From Rhizobium sp. NXC14 (lineage in GTDB: Bacteria > Pseudomonadota > Alphaproteobacteria > Rhizobiales > Rhizobiaceae), in the NCBI RefSeq assembly GCF_002117485.1, contig NZ_CP021030.1:2173001-2237000 (forward strand): a stretch of DNA of 64,000 nt, given 5' to 3'. The notes beneath the pieces are model-generated. The model ran no database searches. It saw nothing but the letters and a program-made list of their open reading frames with translations, and was not told where the DNA came from. Of this stretch, positions 45,281-55,547 are shown in pieces; position 1 is the stretch's first letter, and the number at the start of each line of letters is the position of its first letter. A program made the position numbers and the translations under genes.

Positions 45281-45946
45281 ATGATGTTCAAGTCTGAAAA
45301 GAAAATGCGGGCAGCACTGTCCGTTCTGGCAGTGATGTTCGGCGCCGCTTCGGCTCCGGTCTCCTCCTTCGCACAGGATGCGGCGGCACAGGCTCCGGCC
45401 GATGCTCCGGCACAGGCCGCTGGCGCACCGAAGCTTGGCTGGTACAAGACCTGCAGCAAGCAGGAAGACAACGACATCTGTGTTGTCCAGAACCTGATCC
45501 TCGCCAATGGCGGCCAGCTCGTCACGGCTGTCGGCCTGATTTCGGTCACTGGCAAGATCAACCGCAAGCTCCTGCAGGTCTCGGTTCCCACGGCACGCCT
45601 CATTCCTCCGGGCATCAGCATGCAAATCGATGGCGGCAAGGGCCAGAAGCTCGACTACGCCGTCTGCCTGCCGGACAAGTGCACTGCCGAAATTCCGCTG
45701 ACCGACGCGATGATCGCCAGCCTCAAGAAGGGCAGCGATGTGATCTTCACCTCGATCAACTTCCGCCGCGCGCCGAACCCGATCAAGATTTCGCTGGAAG
45801 GCTTCACCGGCGCTTATGACGGCGAACCGGTTTCCGAATCGAAGCTCGCCGAAAGCCAGCGCAGCCTGCAGGAAGGCATGCAGAAGAAGGCTGAAGAAGC
45901 CCGCAAAAAGCTGGAAGACGCCCAGAAGGCTGCCAAGGCTCAGTAA
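45281..45946 (+). CDS. Invasion-associated locus B (IalB) family protein
   Basis: Secreted protein of 221 aa with a signal peptide ending near SSFAQ (about residue 31), then an Ala/Pro/Gln-rich linker and the IalB domain with four cysteines (KTCSKQEDNDICVVQN, DYAVCLPDKCTAEIPL) likely forming two disulfides. The C-terminal 30 residues are a Lys/Glu/Ala-rich helix. IalB was named in Bartonella, but homologues in rhizobia have no proven role in invasion. The ATG at 45281 follows AGGAGACGG. It ends at a clear terminator. Confidence 0.88.
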   Translation: MMFKSEKKMRAALSVLAVMFGAASAPVSSFAQDAAAQAPADAPAQAAGAPKLGWYKTCSKQEDNDICVVQNLILANGGQLVTAVGLISVTGKINRKLLQVSVPTARLIPPGISMQIDGGKGQKLDYAVCLPDKCTAEIPLTDAMIASLKKGSDVIFTSINFRRAPNPIKISLEGFTGAYDGEPVSESKLAESQRSLQEGMQKKAEEARKKLEDAQKAAKAQ

Positions 45947-45965
45947 TCTAGCCGACAGGCTTGAA

Positions 45966-45997
45966 CAAAAACCCGGCTTCGTGCCGGGTTTTTTTGT
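45966..45997 (+). terminator. Rho-independent terminator of the ialB-family gene
   Basis: ACCCGGC / GCCGGGT stem with a TTCGT loop, seven T downstream and A-rich sequence upstream, 20 bases after the stop codon. The A-rich side means it could work in both directions. Confidence 0.9.
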
Positions 45998-46024
45998 TGG
46001 TAATCTCTGCGCTCTACGCGGAAA

Positions 46025-46205
46025 GCCTCACCCTAACCCTCTCCCGCAAGACGGGGAGAGGGAACGTGCCATGCGAGAGTTTGCGAGGGGGGCGAGGTGC
46101 GGCATATTCCCTCCTCACCGCGAGCGGGGGTCCGCTGGACGGGTCGAGACGAGTGGCTCGACCCAGATCGGTGTCTGCAGGCGGATAAGGGGCATCCCCC
46201 ACCAT
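46025..46205. repeat. RIME-like rhizobial intergenic mosaic element
   Basis: About 180 bases with two strong palindromes: CCCTCTCCC / GGGAGAGGG (46037-46062) and GGGTCGAG / CTCGACCC (46141-46164), and an end reading, on the minus strand, GGGATGCCCCTTATCCGCC. This layout matches the Rhizobium-specific intergenic mosaic elements (RIME class), non-coding repeats found in many rhizobial gaps. No reading frame here deserves annotation. Confidence 0.65.
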
Positions 46206-46268
46206 AGGCCAAAAGAAAGGCCTCGCCGGGAGATGCGAGGCCTTGTTGATGTCGTCGGTCATCCGCTC

Positions 46269-46598
46269 CTAGTGGGCGAAGCTCATCTTGGGTTTGAACT
46301 GCCCCGACGGGGCCTGATCGAAAATCTGATAGATCTGAGGGTTGCGAAGCGGCGTGCCGCTTTCGTCATTCACCAGGTTCTGCTCGGAGACATAAGCGAC
46401 ATATTCGCTTTCGTCATTTTCGGCGAGCAGGTGGTAGAACGGCTGGTCCTTGCTCGGCCGCACCTCGGCCGGAATGGAATTCCACCATTCCTCCGTGTTC
46501 GCGAATTCCGGATCAACGTCGAAGATCACGCCGCGAAACGGAAATACCTTGTGCCGGACCACTTCGCCGATATTGAACTTTGCTAGTTTTTCTTTCAT
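46269..46598 (-). CDS. hspQ: Heat shock protein HspQ
   Basis: A 109-aa protein of the HspQ/YccV-like hemimethylated-DNA-binding fold. GEVVRHKVFPFRGVIFDVDP near residue 11 and QPFYHLLAENDESEYVAYVS near residue 52 match the family. In enterobacteria HspQ is heat-induced and acts as a Lon protease specificity factor. The ATG at 46598 follows AAAGGAAG; an upstream in-frame ATG is not needed. A candidate RpoH promoter and a palindrome lie directly upstream. Confidence 0.9.
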   Translation of the reverse strand: MKEKLAKFNIGEVVRHKVFPFRGVIFDVDPEFANTEEWWNSIPAEVRPSKDQPFYHLLAENDESEYVAYVSEQNLVNDESGTPLRNPQIYQIFDQAPSGQFKPKMSFAH

Positions 46599-46614
46599 GG
46601 TACGACTTCCTTTC

Positions 46615-46632
46615 ATCACCAAATTTGGTGAT
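46615..46632. promoter_or_regulatory. 18-bp perfect palindrome over the hspQ promoter
   Basis: ATCACCAAATTTGGTGAT is fully symmetric and ends 16 bases before the hspQ start codon. It covers the predicted -10 element, so a bound dimeric repressor would block transcription. In RNA it could form a 6-bp hairpin just before the ribosome site. The binding factor is unknown. Confidence 0.6.
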
Positions 46633-46651
46633 TGGTGCGGTGCAAATCAAG
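46623..46651 (-). promoter_or_regulatory. Candidate RpoH (heat-shock sigma) promoter of hspQ
   Basis: On the minus strand CTTGAT (46651-46646), 17 bases, CCAAAT (46628-46623). This is close to the alphaproteobacterial RpoH pattern of CTTGAA/C and CCATAT with a similar spacer. The gene is a heat-shock gene, which supports the call; two mismatches keep it tentative. Confidence 0.5.
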
Positions 46652-46662
46652 ATTTTTGCACC
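46639..46662. repeat. Second inverted repeat upstream of hspQ
   Basis: GGTGCAAA / TTTGCACC, perfect 8-bp arms 8 bases apart. It overlaps the proposed -35 element of hspQ. With the 18-bp palindrome it makes two dyads in about 50 bases, suggesting regulator binding. Confidence 0.5.
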
Positions 46663-46717
46663 AGCGCGTCACATGAACGTCATATCCTCCTTCTGGCGTT
46701 CATGACCCGGGGAGGTG

Positions 46718-46742
46718 AAAGCCCCGGCGAACCGGGACTTTC
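46718..46742 (-). terminator. Probable terminator of glnB-glnA
   Basis: On the minus strand AAGTCCCGG-TTCG-CCGGGGCTT with one wobble pair, then TTTC. It lies 16 bases past the glnA stop. The T-run is short. Confidence 0.55.
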
Positions 46743-46757
46743 CGTCATTGCGGCCGA

Positions 46758-48167
46758 TCAGGCCGAATAATACATGTCGTACTCGACCGGATGCGGCGTC
46801 ATTTCGAAGCGCATCACCTCTGCCATCTTAAGTTCGATGAAGGCATCGATCTGGTCGTCGTCGAAGACGCCGCCTGCTGTCAGGAACTTGCGGTCCTTGT
46901 CGAGGCTTTCGAGCGCTTCGCGCAGGCTGCCGCAGACGGTCGGGATCTTTTTCAGCTCCTTCGGCGGCAGATCGTAGAGATCCTTGTCCATGGCCTTGCC
47001 CGGATGGATCTTGTTCTTGATGCCGTCGAGGCCGGCCATCAGCATGGCGGCAAAGGCGAGATAGGGGTTGGCGGTCGGATCCGGAAAGCGGACTTCGACG
47101 CGCTTGGCCTTCGGGTTGGAGCCGAACGGAATGCGGCAGGAAGCCGAGCGGTTGCGGGCCGAATAGGCGAGCAGAACTGGGGCTTCATAACCAGGGACGA
47201 GACGCTTGTAGGAGTTCGTCGACGGATTGGTGAAGGCGTTGATCGCCTTGGCGTGTTTGATAATGCCGCCGATGTAGAACAGGCAGGTCTCCGAGAGGCC
47301 GGCATACTCGTCGCCGGCAAAAGTCGGCTTGCCGCCCTTCCAGATCGACTGGTGCACGTGCATGCCCGAGCCGTTGTCGCCGAAGATCGGCTTCGGCATG
47401 AACGTCGCCGTCTTGCCGTAGGCGTTGGCCACCTGGTGCACGACATATTTGTAAATCTGCATCTTGTCGGCGTTGCGCACCAGCGTATCGAACTTGATGC
47501 CGAGTTCGTGCTGGGCGGCGGCGACTTCATGGTGATGCTTTTCGACCACCACGCCCATCTCGGAGAGCACCGTCAGCATTTCCGAACGCATGTCCTGGGC
47601 GCTGTCAACAGGCGGAACCGGGAAATAGCCGCCCTTGACGCGCGGGCGGTGACCGAGGTTGCCGGTTTCATAGTCGGTGTCATCGTTCGACGGCAGTTCC
47701 GTCGAATCGAGCTTGAAGCCGGTATTGTAGGGATCGGCCTTGTACTTGACATCGTCGAAGACGAAGAATTCGGCTTCCGGGCCGACAAACACCGTGTCGC
47801 CGATGCCGGATGCCTTGAGATAGGCTTCGGCCTTCTTGGCGGTGCCGCGCGGATCGCGATTATAGGCTTCGCCGGAAACCGGATCGAGAATATCGCAGAC
47901 GATAACCATGGTCGACTGAGCGAAGAACGGGTCCATATGCACCGTTTCAGTGTCGGGCATCAGCACCATGTCGGATTCGTTGATGGCCTTCCAGCCGCCG
48001 ATCGAAGAGCCGTCGAACATCACGCCGTCAGCGAACATGTCCTCGTCGACGCTGGCAACGTCCATCGTGACGTGCTGCAGCTTGCCCTTCGGGTCGGTGA
48101 AGCGCAGATCGACGAACTTGACGTCGTTTTCTTGGATCTGCTTCAGAATTTCGCTTGCGGTCGCCAT
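46758..48167 (-). CDS. glnA: Glutamine synthetase type I
   Basis: A 469-aa enzyme making glutamine from glutamate, ammonia and ATP; main ammonia-assimilating enzyme, forming dodecamers. The opening [20 protein letters not shown], the [16 protein letters not shown] active-site block and the adenylylation site Tyr398 in [10 protein letters not shown] are all present, so activity should be controlled by GlnE. The ATG at 48167 follows AAGGTATTTA. It lies 78 bases downstream of glnB on the same strand and is probably co-transcribed from the sigma-54 promoter before glnB. Confidence 0.97.
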   Translation of the reverse strand: MATASEILKQIQENDVKFVDLRFTDPKGKLQHVTMDVASVDEDMFADGVMFDGSSIGGWKAINESDMVLMPDTETVHMDPFFAQSTMVIVCDILDPVSGEAYNRDPRGTAKKAEAYLKASGIGDTVFVGPEAEFFVFDDVKYKADPYNTGFKLDSTELPSNDDTDYETGNLGHRPRVKGGYFPVPPVDSAQDMRSEMLTVLSEMGVVVEKHHHEVAAAQHELGIKFDTLVRNADKMQIYKYVVHQVANAYGKTATFMPKPIFGDNGSGMHVHQSIWKGGKPTFAGDEYAGLSETCLFYIGGIIKHAKAINAFTNPSTNSYKRLVPGYEAPVLLAYSARNRSASCRIPFGSNPKAKRVEVRFPDPTANPYLAFAAMLMAGLDGIKNKIHPGKAMDKDLYDLPPKELKKIPTVCGSLREALESLDKDRKFLTAGGVFDDDQIDAFIELKMAEVMRFEMTPHPVEYDMYYSA

Positions 48168-48245
48168 TAAATACCTTCCTCCAATTTGTGATAACAATAG
48201 GTGGGCGCGGTGACGCTATCGGACTTTGCGCGCTTGGCAAAGTGG

Positions 48246-48928
<683 letters not shown>

Positions 48929-50401
48929 ATGAGCAAACATCTCTCAGAGCTTCTGGTCACGCCTGCCGAAATGAGCGCCATCGATGCGGCCGCGGCTGCT
49001 TCGGGAATCGATTCCTTCGGCCTGATGGAAAGGGCGGGGGCCGCCGCCGCGGCTGCCGCGCTCAGGCTTCATCCTGGGGCGATGCGTTTCGTCGTGCTCT
49101 GCGGCCCCGGTAACAACGGGGGCGACGCCTATGTCGCGGCAAGGCGTCTGCTGGAGAGCGGAGCGACCGTGGCGCTTTTTCATCTCGGCGATCCCGCAAG
49201 GCTGAAAGGCGATGCCGCCCGCGCTCGGGCCGGCTGCCCATTGCAGGGACAGGAACTCGGCCTTTACCGGCCGGAAGCCGGCGACGTCGTCATCGACGGT
49301 CTGTTCGGAGCAGGGCTCGGGCGCGCGGTGCCGGCCGATGTGGCCGCCTTGACCGAGCATGTCGCCGAGGCCGGTATTGCAGTGCTCGCCATCGATCTGC
49401 CCTCCGGCGTCGATGGCCGCACCGGCAAGGTGCTGGGTGCTGCCTTCCAGGCTCGCAACACCATTACCTTCATGACCCGCAAGCCCGGCCATCTCCTGAT
49501 GCCGGGCCGGGAGCTTTGCGGCGAGTTGGAGGTCTTCGGCATCGGCATTCCCGCCCGGATCATCCGGGCTGAGGCGGGCGGCGCCATCGCCGAGAACACA
49601 CCTGATGCTTGGAAGGCCGTGCTGCCGGCCGCGCGGCTCGAAACCCATAAATACAAGCGCGGTCATCTCGTCGTTTTTTCAGGCGAGGCCGACAAGACCG
49701 GGGCTGCCCGTATGTCGGCGGTCTCCGGCCTGAAGGCCGGCGCCGGTCTGGTAACGATCGCCGCACCCGGCGCAGCGATGGCCGCCAATGCCGCGCATCT
49801 CACGGCGGTCATGCTGCATGCAGTCGATGACGAGGCAGACCTTGCGGAGTGGCTGTCCGACAAGCGGCTGCAGACTTTCGTCCTCGGTCCTGGCTTCGGC
49901 ATCGGGGCAAGGGCACGCGATTTCGTCGCTGCGCTTGCCGATCGCCGGCTCGTGCTCGACGCCGACGGCATCTCGTCGTTCAAGGACGATCCGCAACAGC
50001 TTTTCGCCCTGTTTCGCGGGGAGCCGCGTCTGGTGCTGACGCCGCACGAGGGCGAATTTTCGCGGCTCTTTCCCGATATCGGCGAAGACGACGCACTGGG
50101 GAAGGTGGACAAGGCGGTTGCCGCTGCCCGCCGCGCCAATGCCGCGATCGTCTATAAGGGCGCCGACACAGTCATCGCCTCGCCGGACGGGCGCGCGCTC
50201 ATCAATACCAATGCGCCTGTCTGGCTTGCCACCGCAGGTTCCGGCGATGTCCTTGCCGGCATCATCGGCGGACTGCTCGCCCAGGGCCTGCCGACTTTCG
50301 AGGCTGCGGCCGCCGGCGTGTGGCTGCACGGAGAGGCTGGCCAGCGCGCCGGCAAGGGGCTGACGGCGGAAGAGCTCGCGGCCGAGGTGTTGCCACTTTA
50401 G
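48929..50401 (+). CDS. nnr: Bifunctional NAD(P)H-hydrate repair enzyme (epimerase + ADP-dependent dehydratase)
   Basis: A 490-aa fusion. The N-terminal YjeF epimerase domain (about residues 1-210) has GPGNNGGDAYVAARRLL near residue 58. The C-terminal ribokinase-like dehydratase (about 225-490) starts with THKYKRGHLVVFSG and has the AGSGDVLAGIIGGLL anion-hole motif near residue 440. Together they repair hydrated NADH and NADPH. The ATG at 48929 (MSKHLSELLVTPAEM) is standard; the longer frame from 48878 has no support. Confidence 0.93.
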   Translation: MSKHLSELLVTPAEMSAIDAAAAASGIDSFGLMERAGAAAAAAALRLHPGAMRFVVLCGPGNNGGDAYVAARRLLESGATVALFHLGDPARLKGDAARARAGCPLQGQELGLYRPEAGDVVIDGLFGAGLGRAVPADVAALTEHVAEAGIAVLAIDLPSGVDGRTGKVLGAAFQARNTITFMTRKPGHLLMPGRELCGELEVFGIGIPARIIRAEAGGAIAENTPDAWKAVLPAARLETHKYKRGHLVVFSGEADKTGAARMSAVSGLKAGAGLVTIAAPGAAMAANAAHLTAVMLHAVDDEADLAEWLSDKRLQTFVLGPGFGIGARARDFVAALADRRLVLDADGISSFKDDPQQLFALFRGEPRLVLTPHEGEFSRLFPDIGEDDALGKVDKAVAAARRANAAIVYKGADTVIASPDGRALINTNAPVWLATAGSGDVLAGIIGGLLAQGLPTFEAAAAGVWLHGEAGQRAGKGLTAEELAAEVLPL

Positions 50402-50422
50402 CCCGGACTAAGTCTCAACCGC

Positions 50423-51229
50423 CTATTTCGCCAGCAACTGCTGCAGGGCGATCGCCCCGTGCGGCGCATTGACCTTGCCCTCGTGGATCATGAAGGCGAA
50501 GACGTCGCGCGGCGCGGCCTTGACCTGGCGCTTCCCGTCGATCAGCGGCAGATCGTCCGGGACCTTGCCCTCGGCCCAGGTCTCGAGCCGCTTGGCCCAG
50601 GCCTTCAAATCCTTATCGGGATAGCAGGTCGGGATATCATCCGATCCCTTCTGCAGCCTGGCATAGACGAAATCGGCCGTCACATCGGCGATCATCGGAT
50701 ACTCGAGATGTTCGGCACAAACCGGCGCCACGCCATATCTAGCAAGCAGAGCAACGAATTCCGGCACCTTGAAGGAATCGTGCCGCACCTCGACGACGTG
50801 GCGGAGCGCCAACCCATCCTGCTTTGCCGGCAGCAGCTTCAGGAAGGCCTCGAAATCTTCCGGATCGAACCTTTTCGTCGGGGCGAATTGCCAGAGCAGC
50901 GGCCCGAGATGATCGCCGAGCTCGCTGATTCCGGAGGTGAGGAAGCGCTCCATCGATTCACCGGCTTCCGCAAGCACCCGCCGATTGGTGACGAAACGCG
51001 TCGCCTTGAGCGAAAAGATGAATCCCTCGGGCACATCGGCCGCCCATTTGGCAAAAACCGCCGGCTTCTGCGTGCTGTAATAGGTGCCGTTGACCTCGAT
51101 GACCTTCAACTGGCGGCTGGCATAATGCAGCTCGTCCTTCTGTTTCAGGTCGGCGGGAAAGAAATGCCCGCGCCAGGGCTCGAAGGTCCAGCCGCCGATG
51201 CCGGTGCGGATAGTGCCGGATTTCGTCAT
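50423..51229 (-). CDS. DUF72 family protein
   Basis: A 268-aa soluble protein of the DUF72 (YecE-like) TIM-barrel family. The N-terminal GIGGWTFEPWRGHFFP near residue 11 and EVNGTYYSTQKPAVFAKWA near residue 45 are the hallmark blocks. Function is unknown; structure resembles endonuclease-like or sugar-phosphate barrels. It lies 24 bases after the acetyltransferase gene on the same strand and probably shares its transcript. Confidence 0.88.
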   Translation of the reverse strand: MTKSGTIRTGIGGWTFEPWRGHFFPADLKQKDELHYASRQLKVIEVNGTYYSTQKPAVFAKWAADVPEGFIFSLKATRFVTNRRVLAEAGESMERFLTSGISELGDHLGPLLWQFAPTKRFDPEDFEAFLKLLPAKQDGLALRHVVEVRHDSFKVPEFVALLARYGVAPVCAEHLEYPMIADVTADFVYARLQKGSDDIPTCYPDKDLKAWAKRLETWAEGKVPDDLPLIDGKRQVKAAPRDVFAFMIHEGKVNAPHGAIALQQLLAK

Positions 51230-51253
51230 GTCGTCCTCCCGGTTCGCAGCCGT

Positions 51254-51715
51254 TCAGGCTGCATCGATCTCTTTCGCCATATCGACGAGCGTCCATCCTG
51301 GCCGATAACGGCTCGGCCGCCGACCCGTTTCCTGAAATCCGAAGGCGCGATAAAGCGCGATATTTCGCTCCATCCGCGCATTGGTGTAGAGGCGTATCTC
51401 CGGAATGTCCCATTGCCGCGCCTTGCCCTCCAGCCAGCGCAACATCGAGAGCCCATGTCCGGCGCCCTGAAAGGTCGGCGAGACCGCGATGCTGAACAGC
51501 ATAAGGTAATCGGAATGCTGCTCTGCGACCACGAGGCCGACCGTTTCGCCGCCGATCTCGCGCAGCCAGACCTCGCCGCGGTCGACCCGCGGCGCGTAAT
51601 CCTCCGTCACGGGGATCGGTGGAGCGCCGAAGAGCTCGGTATAGGGACGATAGGCGGCTGCCGTCAGCGTCGCGATCGTTTCCAGATCATTAGGCGACGC
51701 CAGCCTCATCGTCAT
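51254..51715 (-). CDS. GNAT family N-acetyltransferase
   Basis: A 153-aa acetyltransferase. The acetyl-CoA-binding motif A region reads [20 protein letters not shown] near residue 76, with the QGAGHG loop a variant of QxxGx[22 protein letters not shown] near residue 106 is motif B. The start codon overlaps the uvrA stop, so translation is probably coupled to uvrA. Substrate unknown. Confidence 0.88.
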   Translation of the reverse strand: MTMRLASPNDLETIATLTAAAYRPYTELFGAPPIPVTEDYAPRVDRGEVWLREIGGETVGLVVAEQHSDYLMLFSIAVSPTFQGAGHGLSMLRWLEGKARQWDIPEIRLYTNARMERNIALYRAFGFQETGRRPSRYRPGWTLVDMAKEIDAA

Positions 51716-54633
51716 TCCGCCGCAACCGCTTTCTTCGCAGGCCGCCGCTCCAGCAACTCTTTCAGGAAATGGCCGGTATAGGAGCGCTGTTCCCTGACAA
51801 TTGCCTCGGGCGTGCCGACAGCCACGATTTCACCGCCGCCATCACCGCCCTCGGGGCCGAAATCGAGCACCCAGTCGGCCGTCTTGATGACTTCGAGATT
51901 GTGCTCGATCACCACCACCGAATTGCCCTGGTTGACGAGCTCGTGCAGCATTTCGAGCAGCTTGGCGACGTCATGGAAATGCAGGCCCGTCGTCGGTTCA
52001 TCGAGAATATAGAGCGTGCGTCCGGTCGAACGTTTCGACAGCTCCTTGGCGAGCTTGACGCGCTGTGCTTCGCCGCCCGAGAGCGTATTGGCCTGCTGGC
52101 CGACCTTGATGTAACCGAGGCCGACATCCTTCAGCGATTGCAGTTTGTCGCGCACGGCGGGGACTGCCGCAAAGAAATCGACGCCTTCTTCCACCGTCAT
52201 GTCGAGCACGTCGGCGATCGACTTCTGCTTGAAGGTGACGTCGAGCGTCTCTCTGTTATAGCGCTTGCCATGGCAGACGTCGCAGGTGACGTAGACATCG
52301 GGCAGGAAGTGCATCTCGATCTTGATGACGCCGTCGCCTTGGCAGGCCTCGCAGCGCCCGCCCTTGACGTTGAAGGAGAAGCGGCCTGGCTGGTAGCCGC
52401 GCGCCTTGGCTTCCGGCAGACCGGCGAACCAGTCGCGAATCGGCGTGAAGGCGCCGGTATAGGTCGCGGGGTTCGAGCGCGGCGTGCGGCCGATCGGCGA
52501 CTGGTCGATGTCGATCACCTTGTCGATATGCTCGAAACCGTCGATGCGGTCGTGATCAGCCGGAATTTCGCGCGCGCCCATGACGCGGCGCGCCGCCGAT
52601 TTATAGAGCGTCTCGATCAGGAAGGTGGACTTGCCGCCGCCGGAGACTCCGGTCACAGCCGTGAAGACGCCAAGCGGAATGGATGCCGTGACATTCTTCA
52701 GATTGTTACCGCGCGCGCCGATCACCTTGATTTCGCGGCCCTTCTTCGGCTTGCGGCGTTCCTCGGGAACGGGAACTCCCAGTTCGCCGGAGAGATATTT
52801 GCCGGTCAGCGACTTCGGATTGTCCATGATATCCTGCGGCGTGCCATGGGCGATGACCTGGCCGCCATGTATGCCGGCGGCCGGACCGATGTCGACCACG
52901 TCGTCGGCCGTGAGGATCGCATCCTCGTCATGCTCGACGACGATGACGGTGTTGCCGATATCGCGCAGGTGCTTCAGCGTATCCAGCAGCCGGGCGTTGT
53001 CGCGCTGATGCAGTCCGATGGATGGTTCATCAAGTACGTAGAGCACGCCCGTCAGGCCCGAGCCGATCTGCGAGGCGAGGCGAATGCGCTGGCTCTCGCC
53101 GCCCGACAGCGTGCCGGAATTGCGTGACAGGCTTAGATATTCCAGGCCTACATCGTTCAAAAAGCGCAGGCGGTCGCGGATTTCCTTGAGGATCCGGACG
53201 GCAATCTCGTTCTGCTTGGCATTGAATGTCGCCGGCAGCGCCTCGAACCAGTCGCGCGCGATGCGGATCGACATTTCGGTCACTTCGCCGATATGCAGCT
53301 TATTGATCTTCACCGCCAGCGCTTCCGGCTTCAGCCGATAGCCATTGCAGGCCGGGCAGGGGGCGGCCGACATGAAGCGCTCGATATCCTCGCGCGCCCA
53401 GGCGGAATCGGTTTCCTTCCAGCGCCGCTCGAGATTGGTGATGATGCCCTCGAAATTTTTGTGCGTCGTATAGGAGCGGGCGCCGTCGGCGTAGTGGAAC
53501 TCGATCTTGTCGTCGGTGCCGTTGAGGATGACGTCCTTGGCCTCGTCGGACAGGTCGTTCCAGCGGGTGCCGAGCTTGAAGCCGTAATGTTTGCCGAGCG
53601 CTTCCAGCGTCTGATTGTAGTAAGGCGAAGTCGATTTGGCCCAGGGCGCGATCGCCCCGTCGCGCAGCGTCCGCTCCGGTTCGGGTACGATCAGGTCGGG
53701 GTCGATCTTCTGCTGGGCGCCGAGGCCGTCGCAGGTCGGGCAGGCGCCGAAGGGGTTGTTGAAGGAGAAGAGCCTGGGTTCGATTTCCGGGATGGTGAAG
53801 CCCGAGACCGGGCAGGCGAATTTTTCCGAAAACAGCACGCGCTCATGCGTCTCGTTCAGCGACTTGTTGGCCGAACCGCCGGCCGAGGTCTCCTCCGGCG
53901 GCAGCGGCTTGTCGGCGAATTCGGCGATCGCCAGCCCGTCGGCGAGTTTCAGGCAGGTTTCAAGGCTGTCGGCGAGACGTGCCGACACATCCGGGCGCAC
54001 GACGATACGATCGACCACCACGTCGATGTCGTGCTTGTATTTCTTGTCGAGAACAGGCGCCTCGGCGATCTCGTAAAACTGGCCGTCAACCTTGACGCGC
54101 TGGAAGCCCTTCTTCATCAGCTCCGCCAGTTCCTTCTTGTATTCGCCCTTGCGGCCGCGCACGAGCGGCGCGAGAATGTAAAGACGCGTGCCCTCGCCGA
54201 AAGCCACGATGCGGTCGACCATCTGGCTGACGGTCTGGCTCTCGATCGGCAGGCCGGTCGCCGGCGAATAGGGAACGCCAACGCGGGCAAAGAGCAGGCG
54301 CATGTAGTCGTAGATCTCGGTGACGGTGCCGACCGTCGAGCGCGGGTTGCGCGAGGTGGTCTTCTGCTCGATCGAAATGGCAGGCGACAGCCCGTCGATC
54401 TGGTCGACATCGGGCTTCTGCATCATTTCGAGGAATTGCCGGGCATAGGCCGACAGACTCTCGACATAGCGCCGCTGGCCCTCGGCATAGATCGTGTCGA
54501 AGGCGAGCGAGGATTTGCCCGAGCCTGAAAGACCGGTCATGACGATCAGCTTGTTGCGCGGCAGATCGAGATCGATACTCTTCAGATTGTGCTCGCGCGC
54601 GCCGCGGATGGAGATCGTCTTCAGTTCGCTCAT
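51712..54633 (-). CDS. uvrA: Excinuclease ABC subunit A
   Basis: A 973-aa damage-recognition ATPase of nucleotide excision repair. First Walker A GLSGSGKS is at residues 34-41; zinc-module cysteines are in CPVSGF…CPTCDG, CPACNG and the C-terminal CEACQGDG…CDVCHGKR; signatures LSGGESQR and LSGGEAQR. It partners with UvrB and UvrC and is recruited by Mfd. A LexA-type box lies 125 bases upstream, shared with ssb, so DNA damage should induce it. Confidence 0.97.
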   Translation of the reverse strand: MSELKTISIRGAREHNLKSIDLDLPRNKLIVMTGLSGSGKSSLAFDTIYAEGQRRYVESLSAYARQFLEMMQKPDVDQIDGLSPAISIEQKTTSRNPRSTVGTVTEIYDYMRLLFARVGVPYSPATGLPIESQTVSQMVDRIVAFGEGTRLYILAPLVRGRKGEYKKELAELMKKGFQRVKVDGQFYEIAEAPVLDKKYKHDIDVVVDRIVVRPDVSARLADSLETCLKLADGLAIAEFADKPLPPEETSAGGSANKSLNETHERVLFSEKFACPVSGFTIPEIEPRLFSFNNPFGACPTCDGLGAQQKIDPDLIVPEPERTLRDGAIAPWAKSTSPYYNQTLEALGKHYGFKLGTRWNDLSDEAKDVILNGTDDKIEFHYADGARSYTTHKNFEGIITNLERRWKETDSAWAREDIERFMSAAPCPACNGYRLKPEALAVKINKLHIGEVTEMSIRIARDWFEALPATFNAKQNEIAVRILKEIRDRLRFLNDVGLEYLSLSRNSGTLSGGESQRIRLASQIGSGLTGVLYVLDEPSIGLHQRDNARLLDTLKHLRDIGNTVIVVEHDEDAILTADDVVDIGPAAGIHGGQVIAHGTPQDIMDNPKSLTGKYLSGELGVPVPEERRKPKKGREIKVIGARGNNLKNVTASIPLGVFTAVTGVSGGGKSTFLIETLYKSAARRVMGAREIPADHDRIDGFEHIDKVIDIDQSPIGRTPRSNPATYTGAFTPIRDWFAGLPEAKARGYQPGRFSFNVKGGRCEACQGDGVIKIEMHFLPDVYVTCDVCHGKRYNRETLDVTFKQKSIADVLDMTVEEGVDFFAAVPAVRDKLQSLKDVGLGYIKVGQQANTLSGGEAQRVKLAKELSKRSTGRTLYILDEPTTGLHFHDVAKLLEMLHELVNQGNSVVVIEHNLEVIKTADWVLDFGPEGGDGGGEIVAVGTPEAIVREQRSYTGHFLKELLERRPAKKAVAAE

Positions 54634-54757
54634 CGTCTCTGCTTTGGTTTTCTGGATAACAGCCCTTATTTAGTGATGCCGGCGGGCGAGTCGAGGCTGA
54701 ATATCCTGGATGACTCAAGGTTTTCGATTCTGTTGACAGGATCATACGGATAAACTA

Positions 54758-54772
54758 GAACAAATAAAGAAC
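54758..54772. promoter_or_regulatory. LexA (SOS) box between uvrA and ssb
   Basis: GAAC-AAATAAA-GAAC, i.e. GTTC-N7-GTTC on the other strand, the direct-repeat SOS box of alphaproteobacteria. It lies in the divergent region and overlaps a candidate ssb promoter (TTGACA at 54733-54738, TAGAAC 17 bases on). Confidence 0.85.
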
Positions 54773-54915
54773 AAAATTCCTGATGAATGCATGCGGCTTT
54801 CTGATGGGATAAACTGTGGATTAAACACCGTTCGCGCGCATCTGCGGTTCGCTATGGTTTAAGGTGCGCTGATCGATTAACGCCGCCGGGCAGGGCGGCA
54901 GGCAGGGTGAGAAGC

Positions 54916-55422
54916 ATGGCTGGTAGCGTGAACAAGGTAATTCTGGTTGGAAACGTGGGTGCAGACCCCGAAATCCGCCGCACTCAGGATGGCCGGCCGA
55001 TCGCCAACCTCCGTATCGCCACCTCGGAAACCTGGCGCGACCGCAATTCGGGCGAGCGCCGCGAAAAGACCGAATGGCACACTGTGGTCGTCTTCAACGA
55101 AGGCCTCTGCAAAGTCGTCGAGCAATATGTGAAGAAAGGCGCCAAGCTCTATGTCGAGGGCCAGCTGCAGACCCGCAAGTGGCAGGACCAGCAGGGCCAG
55201 GACCGCTACTCGACTGAGGTCGTGCTGCAGGGCTTCAACTCGACGCTGACGATGCTCGACGGCCGCGGCGATGGCGGCGGCGCGAGCTCCGGCTTTGGCG
55301 GCCGCGGCAGCAGCAACAATGATTATGGCGACGACTACGGCGCCCCGTCATCCTCCTCGCCGAGCCGCGGCGGTGGTGGCGGCAATTTCTCGCGCGATCT
55401 CGACGACGACATCCCGTTTTGA
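54916..55422 (+). CDS. ssb: Single-stranded DNA-binding protein
   Basis: A 168-aa protein. N-terminal OB fold ([20 protein letters not shown], residues 1-110), a Gly/Ser/Asn-rich linker, and the acidic tip DLDDDIPF that binds partner proteins. The ATG at 54916 gives the conserved start. It is divergent from uvrA and shares the SOS box. Confidence 0.97.
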   Translation: MAGSVNKVILVGNVGADPEIRRTQDGRPIANLRIATSETWRDRNSGERREKTEWHTVVVFNEGLCKVVEQYVKKGAKLYVEGQLQTRKWQDQQGQDRYSTEVVLQGFNSTLTMLDGRGDGGGASSGFGGRGSSNNDYGDDYGAPSSSSPSRGGGGGNFSRDLDDDIPF

Positions 55423-55457
55423 TCGGCCGCCTGTTCTAGCTTTGTGAGAGCATCCGA

Positions 55458-55492
55458 GAGCATGATGTCCGGGCCGGCGTCATGCTCTTTTT
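55458..55492 (+). terminator. Rho-independent terminator of ssb
   Basis: GAGCATGA / TCATGCTC perfect 8-bp stem, 14-base loop, then five T. 35 bases after the ssb stop. Confidence 0.85.
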
Positions 55493-55547
55493 CTTTGATG
55501 TCACGGCAGTTGATCTCGTCGGGTCACCCCGAACATGTGCTGCCATT

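Noticed and set aside
46061..46085. GGAAC…GTT inside the RIME-like element
   Set aside because: The spacer is about 13 bases, too short for EcfG, and no gene follows in that direction.
54733..54756. TTGACA…TAAACT as the ssb promoter
   Set aside because: The spacer is only 12 bases; the alternative -10 TAGAAC at 17 bases fits better and overlaps the LexA box.
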